Below are positions 22,060-32,807 of a stretch of DNA of 64,000 nucleotides, piece by piece. Both the position numbers and the translations under genes were made by a program. Positions within the stretch are counted from its first letter, which is position 1. Each line of letters begins with the position of its first letter. The notes beneath the pieces were generated by a model. That model saw only the letters and a program-made list of their open reading frames with translations. It was not told the DNA's origin and did no database searches. This stretch comes from Pectinophora gossypiella (lineage: Eukaryota > Arthropoda > Insecta > Lepidoptera > Gelechiidae), in the NCBI RefSeq assembly GCF_024362695.1, contig NC_065422.1, positions 12,089,534-12,153,533 of the forward strand, given 5' to 3'.

Positions 22060-22250
22060 AATAAAGAAGTACGTAGCGTAATATTTACCCCACCACGGTC
22101 TGAGCTAGGTTTGCATCACCCCCTTGGACATAATTTAGTCTTCAATCGTATAGCGTCAGACGTTCGACACAGTTGCGCGTGTACGATAACGTCAATGTGT
22201 GGTGTCTGTGTAAAACATGTTTGTTTGTTGAAGTGTACGGGGTGTGAAAG
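22060..22250 (-). repeat. Family D copy, right half of an inverted pair
   Basis: Runs from ccccaccacggtctgagcta through tcaatcgtatagcgtcagac and gcgcgtgtacgataacgtca to tgaagtgtacggggtgtga. It lies in opposite orientation to 21880-22025. Confidence 0.65.
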
Positions 22251-22379
22251 AGAAGACAGAAAGAGAAATATAATAATGAGAAGAAGTCGTCTTGTAAGTA
22301 ATTACTTCTGGCTCTGCCTCCATCGGCATAGCACACGCATCACGCCTGTATGTCCGAAGGGGTAGACAGAGGTGTACAG

Positions 22380-22970
22380 TACATTAATACGTGGTTTAAA
22401 GAGTAGTACCTATAGGTATAAAACTGGTTTAATATTTTATTCCTTAATGATTGAATTCAAACGGTTGACGATTTCATAATGATTTAATCGCGAAGGCTTC
22501 ATAACAGATATTTTGTATAATGCAGTAATCATTTTTGATTTCTTTTTATTGAGTTAAACTTTTTAATAACTCTGGTCAATTCCAGAACTCAATTTGGGTG
22601 GGTATGTAAAGGAACTAAGCACACAGGAACAATAGTTTTCGATCAATTTTTAATTAATTAGGTATCTAGAAGGTCTGCGTAAGGATATTTACGTTTACTT
22701 AGGATTTTATGATTAAAAATATAATTAAGCTTAAAGACTCAAACTTGACTATGGAAAAATCACGCTCTAAAAAGTATGAAACAAGAAAATAGGCACATTT
22801 TTCTGAAATTCCTCTAAATAGTGTGATGTTTAGGCCACCACGGATATCTAGCCGTAGTCGTATGCCTATCTGTCCTAATAGTTTTTTAAACTTATAGTTT
22901 GACAGCTCGCAACTTGCAATACGTGCTAGAAAGAGATGAAGCTAGTTTTAGTCATGGTATAAGAAGACCT
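22380..22970. other. No gene recognised
   Basis: AT-rich interval with no repeat or coding signal that I can support. Confidence 0.35.
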
Positions 22971-22971
22971 G

Positions 22972-23131
22972 AGGCCTGTTTAATAAAACTTACAATTGTA
23001 AATTACAATGACAATATGTTGTACATTGCGTAGCTAATATGAAACTGCAAAATATTTGTGATCACACACTCCGCAATGTACATCAAATTGTCATTGTAAT
23101 TTACAATTGTAAGTTTTATTAAACAGGCCCC
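22972..23131. mobile_element. Hairpin MITE (family G), copy 2
   Basis: Starts aggcctgtttaataaaactt and ends aagttttattaaacaggccc. The two ends pair almost perfectly over about 45 bp and would form a long hairpin. The interior is shared with 13343-13498. Confidence 0.85.
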
Positions 23132-23442
23132 AGGTATGCTCAATGACAAGCCGCCATTGTAAGCCCTTGATGACGTAAGTGTTACCATTAAACTGGTATC
23201 TCCAATATTCCAAGGATGTAAATTTTATTATTGAAAATTAAGTGAATTACTGATTAATACATTTTATTACTTTTTTGTCACATATACAAAAAATATTAAA
23301 ACTGTACGTTAATCTTTACTAAAAGTACAAAGTTTCCTTGCAAAGTAATTAAAAACATTGGACGTGGGTAATTTATTTTTTACGAAATGGCAACGTATGG
23401 TAGGTTGACGTCAGCTGGACTAATCTTGAAATGCTACGAGTA

Positions 23443-23604
23443 TGTTGGCGCCGTCCGGAATCGAACGATGATGACGCCATTAGAGTTCGGGCGTGTTCGT
23501 CAACAGTTACAGCGCGCACGAATCTATAAAAGCGGGCGCTCACGTGAACGCAGGTTCAGTCTTCAGTGATCGGTCGCCAGCGTAAGACGTGTCGTATCGT
23601 ATGA
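23443..23604 (+). promoter_or_regulatory. TATA plus initiator core promoter, possibly a solo LTR
   Basis: TATAAAA at 23525-23531 is followed, about 30 bp downstream, by two TCAGT initiator motifs (23556-23560 and 23563-23567), the expected spacing for an arthropod RNA polymerase II promoter. The block is GC-richer than its surroundings. It begins with TGTTGG at 23443 and could end with CA near 23604, as a BEL/Pao-type LTR would. No coding exon was recognised downstream, and no second copy or target duplication was seen. Confidence 0.45.
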
Positions 23605-24285
23605 CAAAAATTAAATACTCATTATATTACTTTTATTAGATTTGATTGTGTGTGGGTAAATTTAAATCCTATAGCTAGCTGTCAGTTTTGAGCATACCTG
23701 GTTTTCTTATACCCATATTTCCTTTTATTTGGCTACAAAATCTACAAAACTATTTCACAAATTGTTTAGGCACGCCAATTTGAACATTACATACAAGGGT
23801 ACTTATTTTCTCGTAAAGGTTTCCTCAAAGCAACAAGAAATAGGTATTATTGCTCAAAAAATTGGCCCAAATAACGTTCAAATAAGGAATAATACGGCAA
23901 ATCGAATCCTTTACGTCTGTAACGACAATTATTAGGGCGAATACGGTTTATACTTCGCTTTATACGGTAATGTCGATGTTTGTCGAACCCTTTTAATGTT
24001 CAGTACAATCGTAACGGGCAGCTCTCGAAAAGAAGGTATTTGTGCGTTTATATTCAACACGCATAGATATGGATATTTTTGTTTTAATGTTTATTATAAA
24101 TAATTGTTTTTTCTAAAAGCTAAAAGAGTTTTTCTTTTATTTTGGTATCCTTTATTGTAGGACACTTTAGGCTAGATAAGATAAGATCCTTTATTAAGTT
24201 TTTTTTATATTATTCTCGGCTCGGCCTTTAAACCCCTGAATTCGACTTTATGAATTTAAGTACATTAATATTTTGATCATAGATA
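23605..24285. other. No gene recognised
   Basis: A 68-codon frame at 23729-23935 follows the promoter-like block but resembles nothing that I can name. Confidence 0.35.
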
Positions 24286-24287
24286 AA

Positions 24288-24545
24288 TAGGCTAGCTTCC
24301 AACCAGTCAAATCAGTTACTTTTTACTAAACGTCAAAACACGAAATTACTATGGAATTTCATTTAATATAAAAACATGATAAAATGTCGAACTTATTACT
24401 AAAAGGTACGTTTGACTTGATTATAATTCATAAATAAGTTAAATAAAAAAAAAGAAAATACTTTTTATTAGTTTTAGATCTATCTTTATTTACTAATGAG
24501 CATTTCATAATGTATTTTGAACCTATGGTACACAACCTAATTGAT
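24288..24545 (+). mobile_element. MITE family F, copy 3
   Basis: Runs from taggctagcttccaaccagt and aaatcagttactttttact to tgaacctatggtacacaacc. The central tgacgtca block is lost, unlike copies 1, 2 and 5. Confidence 0.65.
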
Positions 24546-24554
24546 AACAAGTGG

Positions 24555-24999
24555 TATCTTTTTTATTTTTTTATTTATTTATAAAGGTACATACAGCAGC
24601 TTCTAGGACTTGTACACGGTTATTGGCAGTAGACTCGCCTCCAATTACATGGTTCTGAAACATAGCTGGTCAGGAGTAGGTGATACAATATTTACACTTT
24701 TTCTACCCTACGGGGGTACAGGCGTCATACTTTATAATGTTACATTAAAACACAAATACTTATAACATAAGCTCACGAATATATCCCAATTCAGGGGTAC
24801 ATCTTTTTTTAAATTAAAATGGGTTTGCTCTTGACCCCATTCTTCCACGAGGTAAAGAGGGGTCGACGGTGGAGCGAGCTTACCCAGAAGATGCCTATTC
24901 ACCCGTGTGACTTAAAGGACCCCAGGTTACAAGATGCAGGAAACCCGACGCCGGCAGCTCATTCCATTCCTTGGCTGTAAGCATTATGAACATACAAGT
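24555..24999 (-). repeat. LINE-derived non-coding fragments
   Basis: A tttatttatttataaagg start is followed by ggacttgtacacggttattg. A block at 24790-24960 with tcttccacgaggtaaagagg, gtggagcgagcttaccc and gatgcctattcacc reads, reversed, like the 3' end of a CR1-like LINE. A piece of the same end (aggcatcttttggtcgagct) lies at 31484. It is decayed, with no open frame. Confidence 0.45.
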
Positions 25000-25280
25000 T
25001 TTTTTTTGACGTGACTTATTGTAGATTTGCCGCAGAAGCAGAGGGGGTGATTTATTGTAGATTTGCCGCAGATGACATTAACTACTTGGCCGGACAAATG
25101 GGGAACGCTGAAGGCTCTCACCTGGTACAACGTTTAAGACAACAGGCCTGAGGGTGCCCAGTTGGGCGCGAACCTCGGCTCAAGGCGTCGTCTGAGAGGA
25201 AAAATATTTGAAAGAATTAATCGACCCTAGTGGGTCGATAGCGATAAGTGCTGAATGAGCCGGCGGGGTCGGTATCGGGT
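25000..25280 (-). repeat. Family A retroposon with 10-bp target duplication
   Basis: ACATACAAGT at 24990-24999 and 25281-25290 flanks a 281-bp reverse copy that opens with a T run. It contains a small internal tandem duplication: ttattgtagatttgccgcag occurs at about 25018 and 25052. It extends further 5' than the 2801 copy. Confidence 0.85.
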
Positions 25281-25349
25281 ACATACAAGTAAGTATGCAC
25301 AAAAAATATAGTTAAACCAGTGGATGGTAAAAATATGTGTACCTAGTAA

Positions 25350-25673
25350 ATGTGGGTAGAAAATGGAAGTGAACGATCAGATAATGTACAGGAAATTAAT
25401 TTTATAAACCATGAAACTATTCGAAATATTTTTCAGTATCATTTCGTTCGCGTTACACCATTCAATATTGAGCCGATATATCATTCTGGCGAAATCTGTC
25501 CTCGTGTCAATTTCACATTATTTTACGATAAATGTGTCGAAAAAGCAGTTTTGCCTCGAAAATTCACGTCAGTTCGTATCCGTGAAAGAGTAGGCAGAGA
25601 CGTAAAAAGAAACAAAAAAGAACTAAAAAGAAAAATAAACCTAAAGAAAATAAAATGTCAGTCAGAATATTGA
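25350..25673 (+). other. Unrecognised 107-codon open frame
   Basis: The longest frame in an interval otherwise free of repeats. The translation ends in a lysine-rich stretch (K-K-E-L-K-R-K-I-N-L-K-K) encoded by A-rich DNA. No domain, signal peptide or splice site supports it, and chance is the likely origin. Confidence 0.12.
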
Positions 25674-25831
25674 TGAAACTCACGCGGTTGTAATACAGTT
25701 CGATTGCAGTCGATTTGCAGTGTGGTTGTAGCTAAATCAGTGCAGTAAGCACTGCAGTGCATTCTTCCAGCTGGCAGTTTAAATTCTGTTCTCTGTAAAA
25801 TATTTTTAACTAATTAAAAATACATTGGCCC

Positions 25832-26130
25832 AATTCCTACAGACACCTCCTAATTTTATTTTAAGTTATATCCGTCATTTTTTTATCCGCCGAAAAGAAA
25901 TGGGACGGACGATTGTCAACTGTTAAATTTAAAACAAATGAATAGAATAGGTATCTCGCTAGTATGCAACCCGTAACACGTGTGCTGTCAAATTAATTCT
26001 GTCGGGTTATGGGCCAATATAAATTACTGCCTAAAATTGACGTGTGTTCCATAAATTTTATGCCTGTCGATTAGCCGTCGCTTTCTTTTTTGGCGGAAAA
26101 GAAAATGACAGGTATAACTTAAAATAAAAT
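25832..26130. mobile_element. Inverted-repeat element (family L), copy 1
   Basis: The left end has taattttattttaagttata, then ccgtcatttttttatccgcc. The right end has the complement (gaaaatgacaggtataactt, then aaaataaaattaga). The interior carries ccgacagaatt-like and gggccaatata motifs. A related copy is at 31558-31760. Confidence 0.65.
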
Positions 26131-26254
26131 TAGATAGTGTATACTGGATCCAGCACCGCTTTGGTGCTGTTTGGCACCGGCTTGCCTTTCAAACCGTACC
26201 GGTTTTGCGCCAATGAATTACTTATAATCTTCACTAACACAGTTGCCTATATTC

Positions 26255-26420
26255 TTCCTCTCAGACGACGCCCTGAGCCGAGGTTCGCGCCCAACTGTGC
26301 ACCCTCAGGCCTGTTGTCTTAAATTTTGTACCGGGTGAGAGCCCTCGGCGCTCCCCATTTGTCTGGCCAATTAGTTAATGCCATCTGCGGCAAATCTACA
26401 ATAAGTTACGTCAAAAAGAA
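26255..26420 (+). repeat. Family A copy
   Basis: Runs from ctcagacgacgccctgagcc through caggcctgttgtcttaaatt to gcggcaaatctacaataagt, ending in an A-rich tail. It is 5'-truncated relative to 20296 and 25000. Confidence 0.75.
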
Positions 26421-26559
26421 AAAACGACGAATAACGTTGGTCAAAAGAAAACTTGTGTACCATGGCTACTTAGTTCATCTTGCGTTGACTTTACTTCATA
26501 CTAACCCAATTCGGAATATACTAGATAGTCGTGAGCTTACTTCATATTTATATCAAACT

Positions 26560-27085
26560 AGCTTTTGCCCGCGACTTCGTCCGCGTGGCGTGTTATAAAA
26601 GAGAGATCTTTGTGTGTGTGGTAGTGCATATCAAATTTCAAGCATCTAACTTATGCAGTTTAGATTTTTTCATACAATTTTTTTTCCCGCTAACTCCCAT
26701 TTTTCAAAATACAGCCATAACTAAACTTTATATTTACTAAGGTATGCATGCATGCTAGATTGAAAACATATATCTTACGCGGTTTCGATTTTTTTCATAC
26801 AAATATTTCTTCCCGCTAACTCCCGTTTCCGTTTAATTTTGCAATATCCTGTCAAGCTTTAAGTTTACTAAGGTACCTGCATGCCAAATTTCAAGCGTCT
26901 AACTTAAGCGGTTTAGATTTTTCATACAAAAGGATTTTCCCTCTAATTCCCGTTCCCGTGGGAATTCCGGGAATTCCTTTCTTAGTGCACCTCTACGGTA
27001 AGCTACGTCCCTTCCAAATTTCAAGTGCCTACGTTTAGCCGATTAGGCTGTGCGTTGATATGTCAGTCAGTTTCTCCTTTTATAC
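26560..27085 (+). repeat. Interspersed repeat of tagcttttgcccgcg type (family O)
   Basis: Starts actagcttttgcccgcgact, tcgtccgcgtgg. It then has three imperfect internal repeats of about 120-130 bp, each with caaatttcaagc, taacttaagcggtttagat, catacaa and cccgctaactcccg blocks (near 26630, 26755 and 26885). It ends with atatgtcagtcagtttctcc and tatacatattta. It is a familiar class of lepidopteran repeat and non-coding. Confidence 0.55.
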
Positions 27086-28220
27086 ATATTTAGATTAACT
27101 ATCACGCAAACCAAATAAGCTTGGCATGATTAGCGACTAAATAAGTAAGTACATAAAGTAATTCCTAACAAACCATTTATGTCCCTAACTTTGATTCTTA
27201 AATCAAACAATTGAACGGATTCACAAGATACTGAGATTCAAACCTCTTTATCTCTCTTGAAATCCCGAAAACTTCAACAAGTCTATTTAAACCAAAACCA
27301 TTTAAGCATTTTAAACACAGCAACTTACTGCTAACAAATATCGCGTTGTCTCAAGAACAGAGTCGTATTTAAACTTGTGCAATCTATCTTGTACTATCTC
27401 AAGTATATTTATTCGGGCAAATAAACTTAACTCTCTTGTCGGGGACAGAAAATATCTTACTGAAACTTCAAATGAAGTTCGCGGCTGTTTAGTGTGAAAA
27501 TTTCGAGGTTTTGTAACGAGTTTACCTCGAGAAAAACTTTCACTGTTTCATTTTTTTAAAGCAAGAAGATTAGTGCTTCGGAGGGCACGCGAAGCAGTCG
27601 TTTCTGGGTCTGGCTTCGTTATATGAACCATGTCAGTGGTAGCTGTGATACCAGGATGATGGGGTCGGTTAATGAGGTGATGAATGAGGATTGATGAAAC
27701 ACACACACACACACACACACAGACGCAGGAACCTCAAAATAGTGTTCCACCTATTGCAGCCTATCTCTGATTTATACCCAAAAACGTTCACATCTTAAAG
27801 CACATTACTTTAAATTTTAACAAGCAAGTTCTAGCAACAATCTTCCTTCAAGCTGCAAAGCCTGTAAGCCACATTCCACAAGTTGCCTTACTCCTACAAT
27901 CTCTTCCAGTCGGCCGGGATTATAGTAAGTCCCTCATAATTTCTACGTTATGCATCCAATAGATACGGCGTTTTATTAGACCTTACTAAAATGGTTTGAA
28001 CCCTTTAACGAGATAATAGTGAAGTTTATAACGCACCCGTTGGCTTAGACGTTCGTAGGGATAAGTAGTAGATAAGTTATATACCTATTTTATGCTAAAC
28101 TAAGCAAATAAGCGAATATTTAAAGCAAAAGTGGTGCGATAGAATCGTAGTAACTGGAACTTCGTGTTCTCTGCCTACCCCCAACGGAAAAAAGGCGTGA
28201 TTTTACGTATGTATTCATAA
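27086..28220. other. No gene recognised; SINE and LINE scraps
   Basis: 27585-27680 has a decayed SINE B piece (agtgcttcggagggcac). A (CA)n run of about 24 bp is at 27699-27722. 28145-28215 carries a LINE-like tail (ctctgcctacccccaacgga). Confidence 0.4.
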
Positions 28221-28224
28221 CATG

Positions 28225-28400
28225 ACAACATTAGCTCGCAACTATATCCCAATGGTAATAGTAGTCAGAGGTACCTACATCTACCGCAAGATGATGAATC
28301 TCACCGAGCTTTCTGTTAGTACAATGTGTTAGGTGTGCCGTATCGCCGTCTATAATGGTCAAGCCAACTGTGTTAGTGAAAACGGCACTTAAGAATAAAG
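28225..28400 (+). repeat. SINE family C copy
   Basis: Contains gcaactatatcccaatgg, tctcaccgagctttctgtta, cgccgtctataatggtcaag and ccaactgtgttagtgaaaac, in the same order as at 12645. Confidence 0.6.
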
Positions 28401-29560
28401 ACTATAACATCGTAATAATACTTCATCATCATCACCTAAGCTGTAATCGTGACCTGATCTGTGAAATCAATTGTTTTTTTTTATATGACCCTGACGAATC
28501 GGTAGCACAGTTGACAGAACGCGTGACATCGTAAGGTCATCATCAATCAGTCCTCATCACCCCACATTTTGGTTCATCCTTTCGGGCCGTGCGCTAACTT
28601 CATTCACAACTTTCCCGCCGTTGCAACTATGTCATCTTTATTATTATTAATAGCACTCAATGTCCCACTGCAGGCCTGTCTTCCCTTCTTCCACTCCTTC
28701 CTGTCCCCAGCTTGTTCGTGCTACCGTTTCGAAAAGCGGTCTAACTCGCCGCGCCATCTTTTGTTGTCATCATACATTGGAATATACTATTCCGATTTCA
28801 ATCAAGGCCGCCCGTGTTTCGGGTTTGTAATAATCAGATAAATAAACGCATTCTTATTTTTTAAAAATACAAATATTTTTAAATGCTATTGGATAATTAT
28901 CGTTAAATGATAAACTACCATATCCAATATGTTTCATATGTTATTGTTACAACGGTCAAGTACCCAATTGGACGTTAGAACCGTCGAAGATCACTTCTGT
29001 GGTAAATAAAGCAGATCAGATATCAATGCCATAATTCGATTGGGTCAGATTCCTAATTGGGATAGTCAGAGGTAAGTAAATCCGTCTCATAATAAACTAA
29101 GTACCTACCTTCCCACGATTCAATTATAGTATATACATATAACTACATATTTAAAGAATGCCTGATTGTGCCGGATATTGACATGTACTTATTGCTTATT
29201 TATTATTAATATGTATAATTATTACAATTTCAATTAATAATAATTTCAATTTAATTAATTAATTATATAAGTGGACAAATTATGTAATAATAATGATATT
29301 ATGGGTGGGTGTATTAATTATGTTGTATAATTAATATTATTGCCTGAAATAAACAATTTATATTTTATTTTATTTATTTTTATAATTATAATCTAATTTG
29401 GATAACACAAACCGATACTATAGTAACGATAGGATGCTTTGAAAAGCAAGATAAGCCGTTGGTCCCGGTTACTATTTTGATACATAGTCGTTATAATTAT
29501 GGCATTAACCCCAAGAGAACGGCCTCCAGTGGTTATGATTCTGTGTTATTTATATTCGGT
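28401..29560. other. No gene recognised
   Basis: 28785-28860 shares ggccgcccgtgtttcgggt with 12108. 29150-29400 is very AT-rich. A SINE B scrap (gttggtcccggttact) sits at 29458. Confidence 0.4.
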
Positions 29561-29577
29561 ATTAGTAAATATTTTGC

Positions 29578-29860
29578 AGGAGCTCGGTGGCGCAGCGGTT
29601 AACGCGCTTGGTCTGCGATTGTTGAAGTTAAGCAACTTTCGCGAAGGCCGGTCATAGGATGGGTGACCACAAAAAAAAGTTTTCATCTCGAGCTCCTCCG
29701 TGCTTCGGAAGGCACGTTAAGCCGTTGGTCCCGGCTGCATTAGCAGTCGTTAATAACCATCAATTCGCACTGCGCCCGCGTGATGGTTTAAGGCCCGATC
29801 TCCCTATCCATCCAAAGGGAAGGCCCGTGCCCCAGCAGTGGGGACGTTAGTGGGCTGATG
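29578..29860 (+). repeat. SINE (subfamily ggagctcggtggcgcagcgg), 17-bp target duplication
   Basis: ATTAGTAAATATTTTGC at 29561-29577 is repeated exactly at 29861-29877, so the 283-bp insert is bounded to the base. The head gagctcggtggcgcagcggt is tRNA-like (A box). The body shares ccgtgcttcggaaggcacgt and ccgttggtcccggct with SINE B. The 3' end is cccgtgccccagcagtgggg and then gctgatg. A reverse relative is at 43371-43647. The perfect duplication implies a recent insertion. Confidence 0.92.
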
Positions 29861-30157
29861 ATTAGTAAATATTTTGCTACGTACTTCTAGTATAACTTAG
29901 AATTATACACACATTCATTGATAACATAAATAATCCTCTAGCATTTATCACGGCGTGTTTTTTATACGTACTTACATTACATGCCCTGATAGAATAAAAA
30001 AAATATATCGGTGTCCGGGGTGTGACAGAATTCTCATTTATTTGATGACGCCCTTCGCAAAGTTCAATCCAATGATAAATAATTAGTACATATAAGTATA
30101 ATAATATATTTAAGTAGGTACGTACAAAATGTAACTGGTCCAATCTGTAATGATAAT

Positions 30158-30505
30158 AACGGTCTCCGTGGTCTTGTGGTTGAGCGTTGGGCTTACAATC
30201 CAGAAGTCCCGGGTTCGAATCCCGGTGGGGACATATCACAAAAAATACTTTGTGAGCCCAGGTATACTTTGTGAGCTTTGGTTAGGACATTGCAGGTTGA
30301 TCACTCGATTGTCCGAAAGTAAGATGATCCGTGCTTCGGAGGGCACGTTAAGCAGTCGGTCCCGGCTACTATTTATTGAAGTAAGTATGTTATCGTTACA
30401 TGAGCTATGTCAGGGATCTTTGGCGACTAGTATCCGTGAATGGTTAGTTAACCCTGATACTAGGGCTGATGAGGTCACACAACCCACACGAGAGAAAAGG
30501 TGTAT
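30158..30505 (+). repeat. tRNA-derived SINE B, best-preserved head
   Basis: The head cggtctccgtggtcttgtgg, then ttgagcg, holds an A box. Cgggttcgaatcccggtggg at about 30210 is a near-perfect B box. The body and tail follow the family to caacccacacgagagaaa. The intact boxes mean that it might still be read by RNA polymerase III. Confidence 0.88.
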
Positions 30506-30993
30506 ATTGGTACACTTAGAATATATTCGATAATTTATAATGCAAATATAAAAGTGCAAGGTCATAGCATTTTCGCCTTTAATAATAATCTATTTCTGGC
30601 AAACTGTTTACTGCACTGTGACGTGTCGATAAACCTCTTCTAAGATCATTGCACACAACGATTTTTTTCTAATTTTTAATTTGAAATTGATCCGACCGAG
30701 AATCGAACCCGGACCCTCAGTTTGTTACAAGACTTATTGTGCGCTTGACTCTGATGACAATAAAAATGCACCTCTTTTTTTATTTAGTCAAGGCATCGAA
30801 ACTTGTTCAAAATTGATACCTACACAAATATTAGGTACTTATACCATATTATTCAAACAAGAATCTCCCATCATCGAATCTTTGGGTCAAAACCGATCGA
30901 GAAGAGACCTTATTGCGATTATCATAAGAAACAAGCTGACATAATTATATGACCAAGAAAGGTCAGGTTCAAACGATAAGCGCAGGCGCAGAG

Positions 30994-31057
30994 TCAGTTC
31001 GTCTTAGTGCTTTGATTGGGACAGAATTCACTACAGTGACAGTGAAGTGAGCAAAAG
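30994..31057 (+). promoter_or_regulatory. Candidate promoter and 5' non-coding exon of the HGSNAT-like gene
   Basis: An arthropod initiator-type TCAGTT at 30994-30999 lies in a locally GC-richer block (gcgcaggcgcagag) about 1.7 kb upstream of the first coding exon. A weak donor (AAG|GTACCA) at 31057/31058 could end a 5' UTR exon that splices to the acceptor at 32660. There is no TATA box. Only position and motif support this. Confidence 0.3.
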
Positions 31058-31406
31058 GTACCAATTATATTACTTATTTATGTCGAAAATAATGGAAATA
31101 TAAAACAATATTTAAGCGTATATTACTCCTTAGAATAACACTTTTTTAGTACTTATTTAATTAGATTTTTATACCAACAAAATGTTTTCAATGAAAATTT
31201 ACCTCATCCTGTTAATTTCTTAATTTAATTATTTATTTTAACTTATTCAGAGAATTTTAAAATAACATTTATTTATCATTAGATTGGTTGGAAATTTGCA
31301 GCGTAGGTATTTTTGATCATATTTCCTCATCCACAAGAAAGTGTGTATCTGGTTAAAAGATTTATTATTATTACTTAGTAGTCGTTAGTTAGTTAATTAG
31401 TAGTCC

Positions 31407-31760
31407 TGTTGATTGAGGGGAGGCCTGTGCCCAGCAGTGGGACGAATGCATATAACCCGGGTGCTTTCAAGGCCAGAGTGAACAGGCATCTTTTGGTCGA
31501 GCTCGCTCCATCTTAGGCCTCAAAAGAAATAAAAAATACGGAGAAATAACAACATTTCAATATTTTATATTGGCCAATAACCCGACAGAATTAAGTTGAC
31601 AGTACACGTCAAACGGGTTGCATATGAGCGAGATGCCTATTTTATTCGTCCGGGTTAGTCAATTAATTAAAAAATTAACAAGTTGACTCTTTCCTTTTCG
31701 GCGGATAAGAATATGACAGGTATAACTTAAAATTAGGATGTGTCTACAGGAATAATTGTG
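31407..31760. repeat. SINE tail, LINE scrap and family L copy 2
   Basis: 31407-31443 is a SINE tail (gaggggaggcctgtgcccag). 31460-31515 is a LINE 3' end piece. 31558-31760 carries one half of family L (ccaataacccgacagaatta, then tttcggcggataag and gacaggtataacttaaaatt). Confidence 0.55.
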
Positions 31761-32669
31761 TGTGTGAGTTCCATTTTTTTCACTAACATATATAACAATA
31801 TTCCAGAACTCTAGGAAAACCTATAAATAGCTTAAGTTTAGATAATAAGTGTTGTTAAATATGTTTTTATAATGCTGTTGGTTTTCTCAATAAACATAAA
31901 ACATAAAAATAAAATGATAATAATACAAGCTGCGAAAATATGATAATACGTTTAATATAATGTAAACACGTTGTGAATCTTCTTACTAGCATGCGCAATA
32001 TTTTTGAGGATGACTTATTTTATGTCATGATGCCATTCATGATAATACTAGAAGAGACCACGGTTGGTTGGAGTATGTATCACTCGTTATTTTTTTACCC
32101 GACTGCCAAAGATGGGTCATGTTTTTCGAGTATATACTGGGTGTTCGTGACATCGTAATAAAAACTTTGGGGGATGATTCAGACCATGATTCTGTGTTGA
32201 TATCAAGTGAAATTTCCTGTCACAAAATTAATTAAAATGTTAGTAGATTGTTTTCAAAATAATAGTCTGAAAGAAATTAAAGTTTACTAATATGTATACA
32301 CTTTGAAACCATGTCACATTAACTTTTTTGACAAATTAAACCGTAACTCTCATTAAATGTCAAATGTGATAGTGCGACAGGGTTCTAAAGTGGGTACATG
32401 ATATTGCTCATGACTGTATGTCTGTTTCTTTGTGACCTCCTGTAACCTTAACCGCTTGATGGATTTTTGATCAATCGTTATTAATATACTACTAGGCGCT
32501 TGAACAAATCTCCTGTGGTAAATTACGAGAAGGCCTAAAGTAGTGAAGGTATAAGGAAATGATTAGTCTTGAAATCCCCAAGATTATAATTCGAAACGGT
32601 GACTGTGGTAGGCTATTCGATTCCTTCGCTGTTCACATAATAAAAATGTATTTTTTCCAGATTACCAAA

Positions 32670-32807
32670 ATGGCGGGTTGGTATGACTACCCTGCTTTGG
32701 AGCCCTACAAGTTGGACCGACATTTACCTCTAAACCATGCGTGGGTCGTAGCCAACACATCTATCAGTGATGTGGATATCTATTCCCGTAGAGAAGACTG
32801 TTATGAA
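32670..32807 (+). CDS. HGSNAT-like coding exon 1 (residues 1-46)
   Basis: The acceptor ttttttccag ends at 32660, the ATG is at 32670 and the donor is GAA|gtaagt. It ends in phase 0. The translation ends with R-R-E-D-C-Y-E, matching the C-Y-x-C region of the HGSNAT lumenal domain once joined to the next exon. Confidence 0.85.

Noticed and set aside
29659..29850. 63-codon plus-strand frame
   Set aside because: It lies inside the SINE at 29578-29860. SINEs of this type are non-coding.
30158..30235. tRNA gene
   Set aside because: A and B boxes are present but no cloverleaf with paired acceptor stem is, and the sequence continues into the SINE body repeated elsewhere. The same holds for the heads at 6891, 19168, 55450 and 57983.
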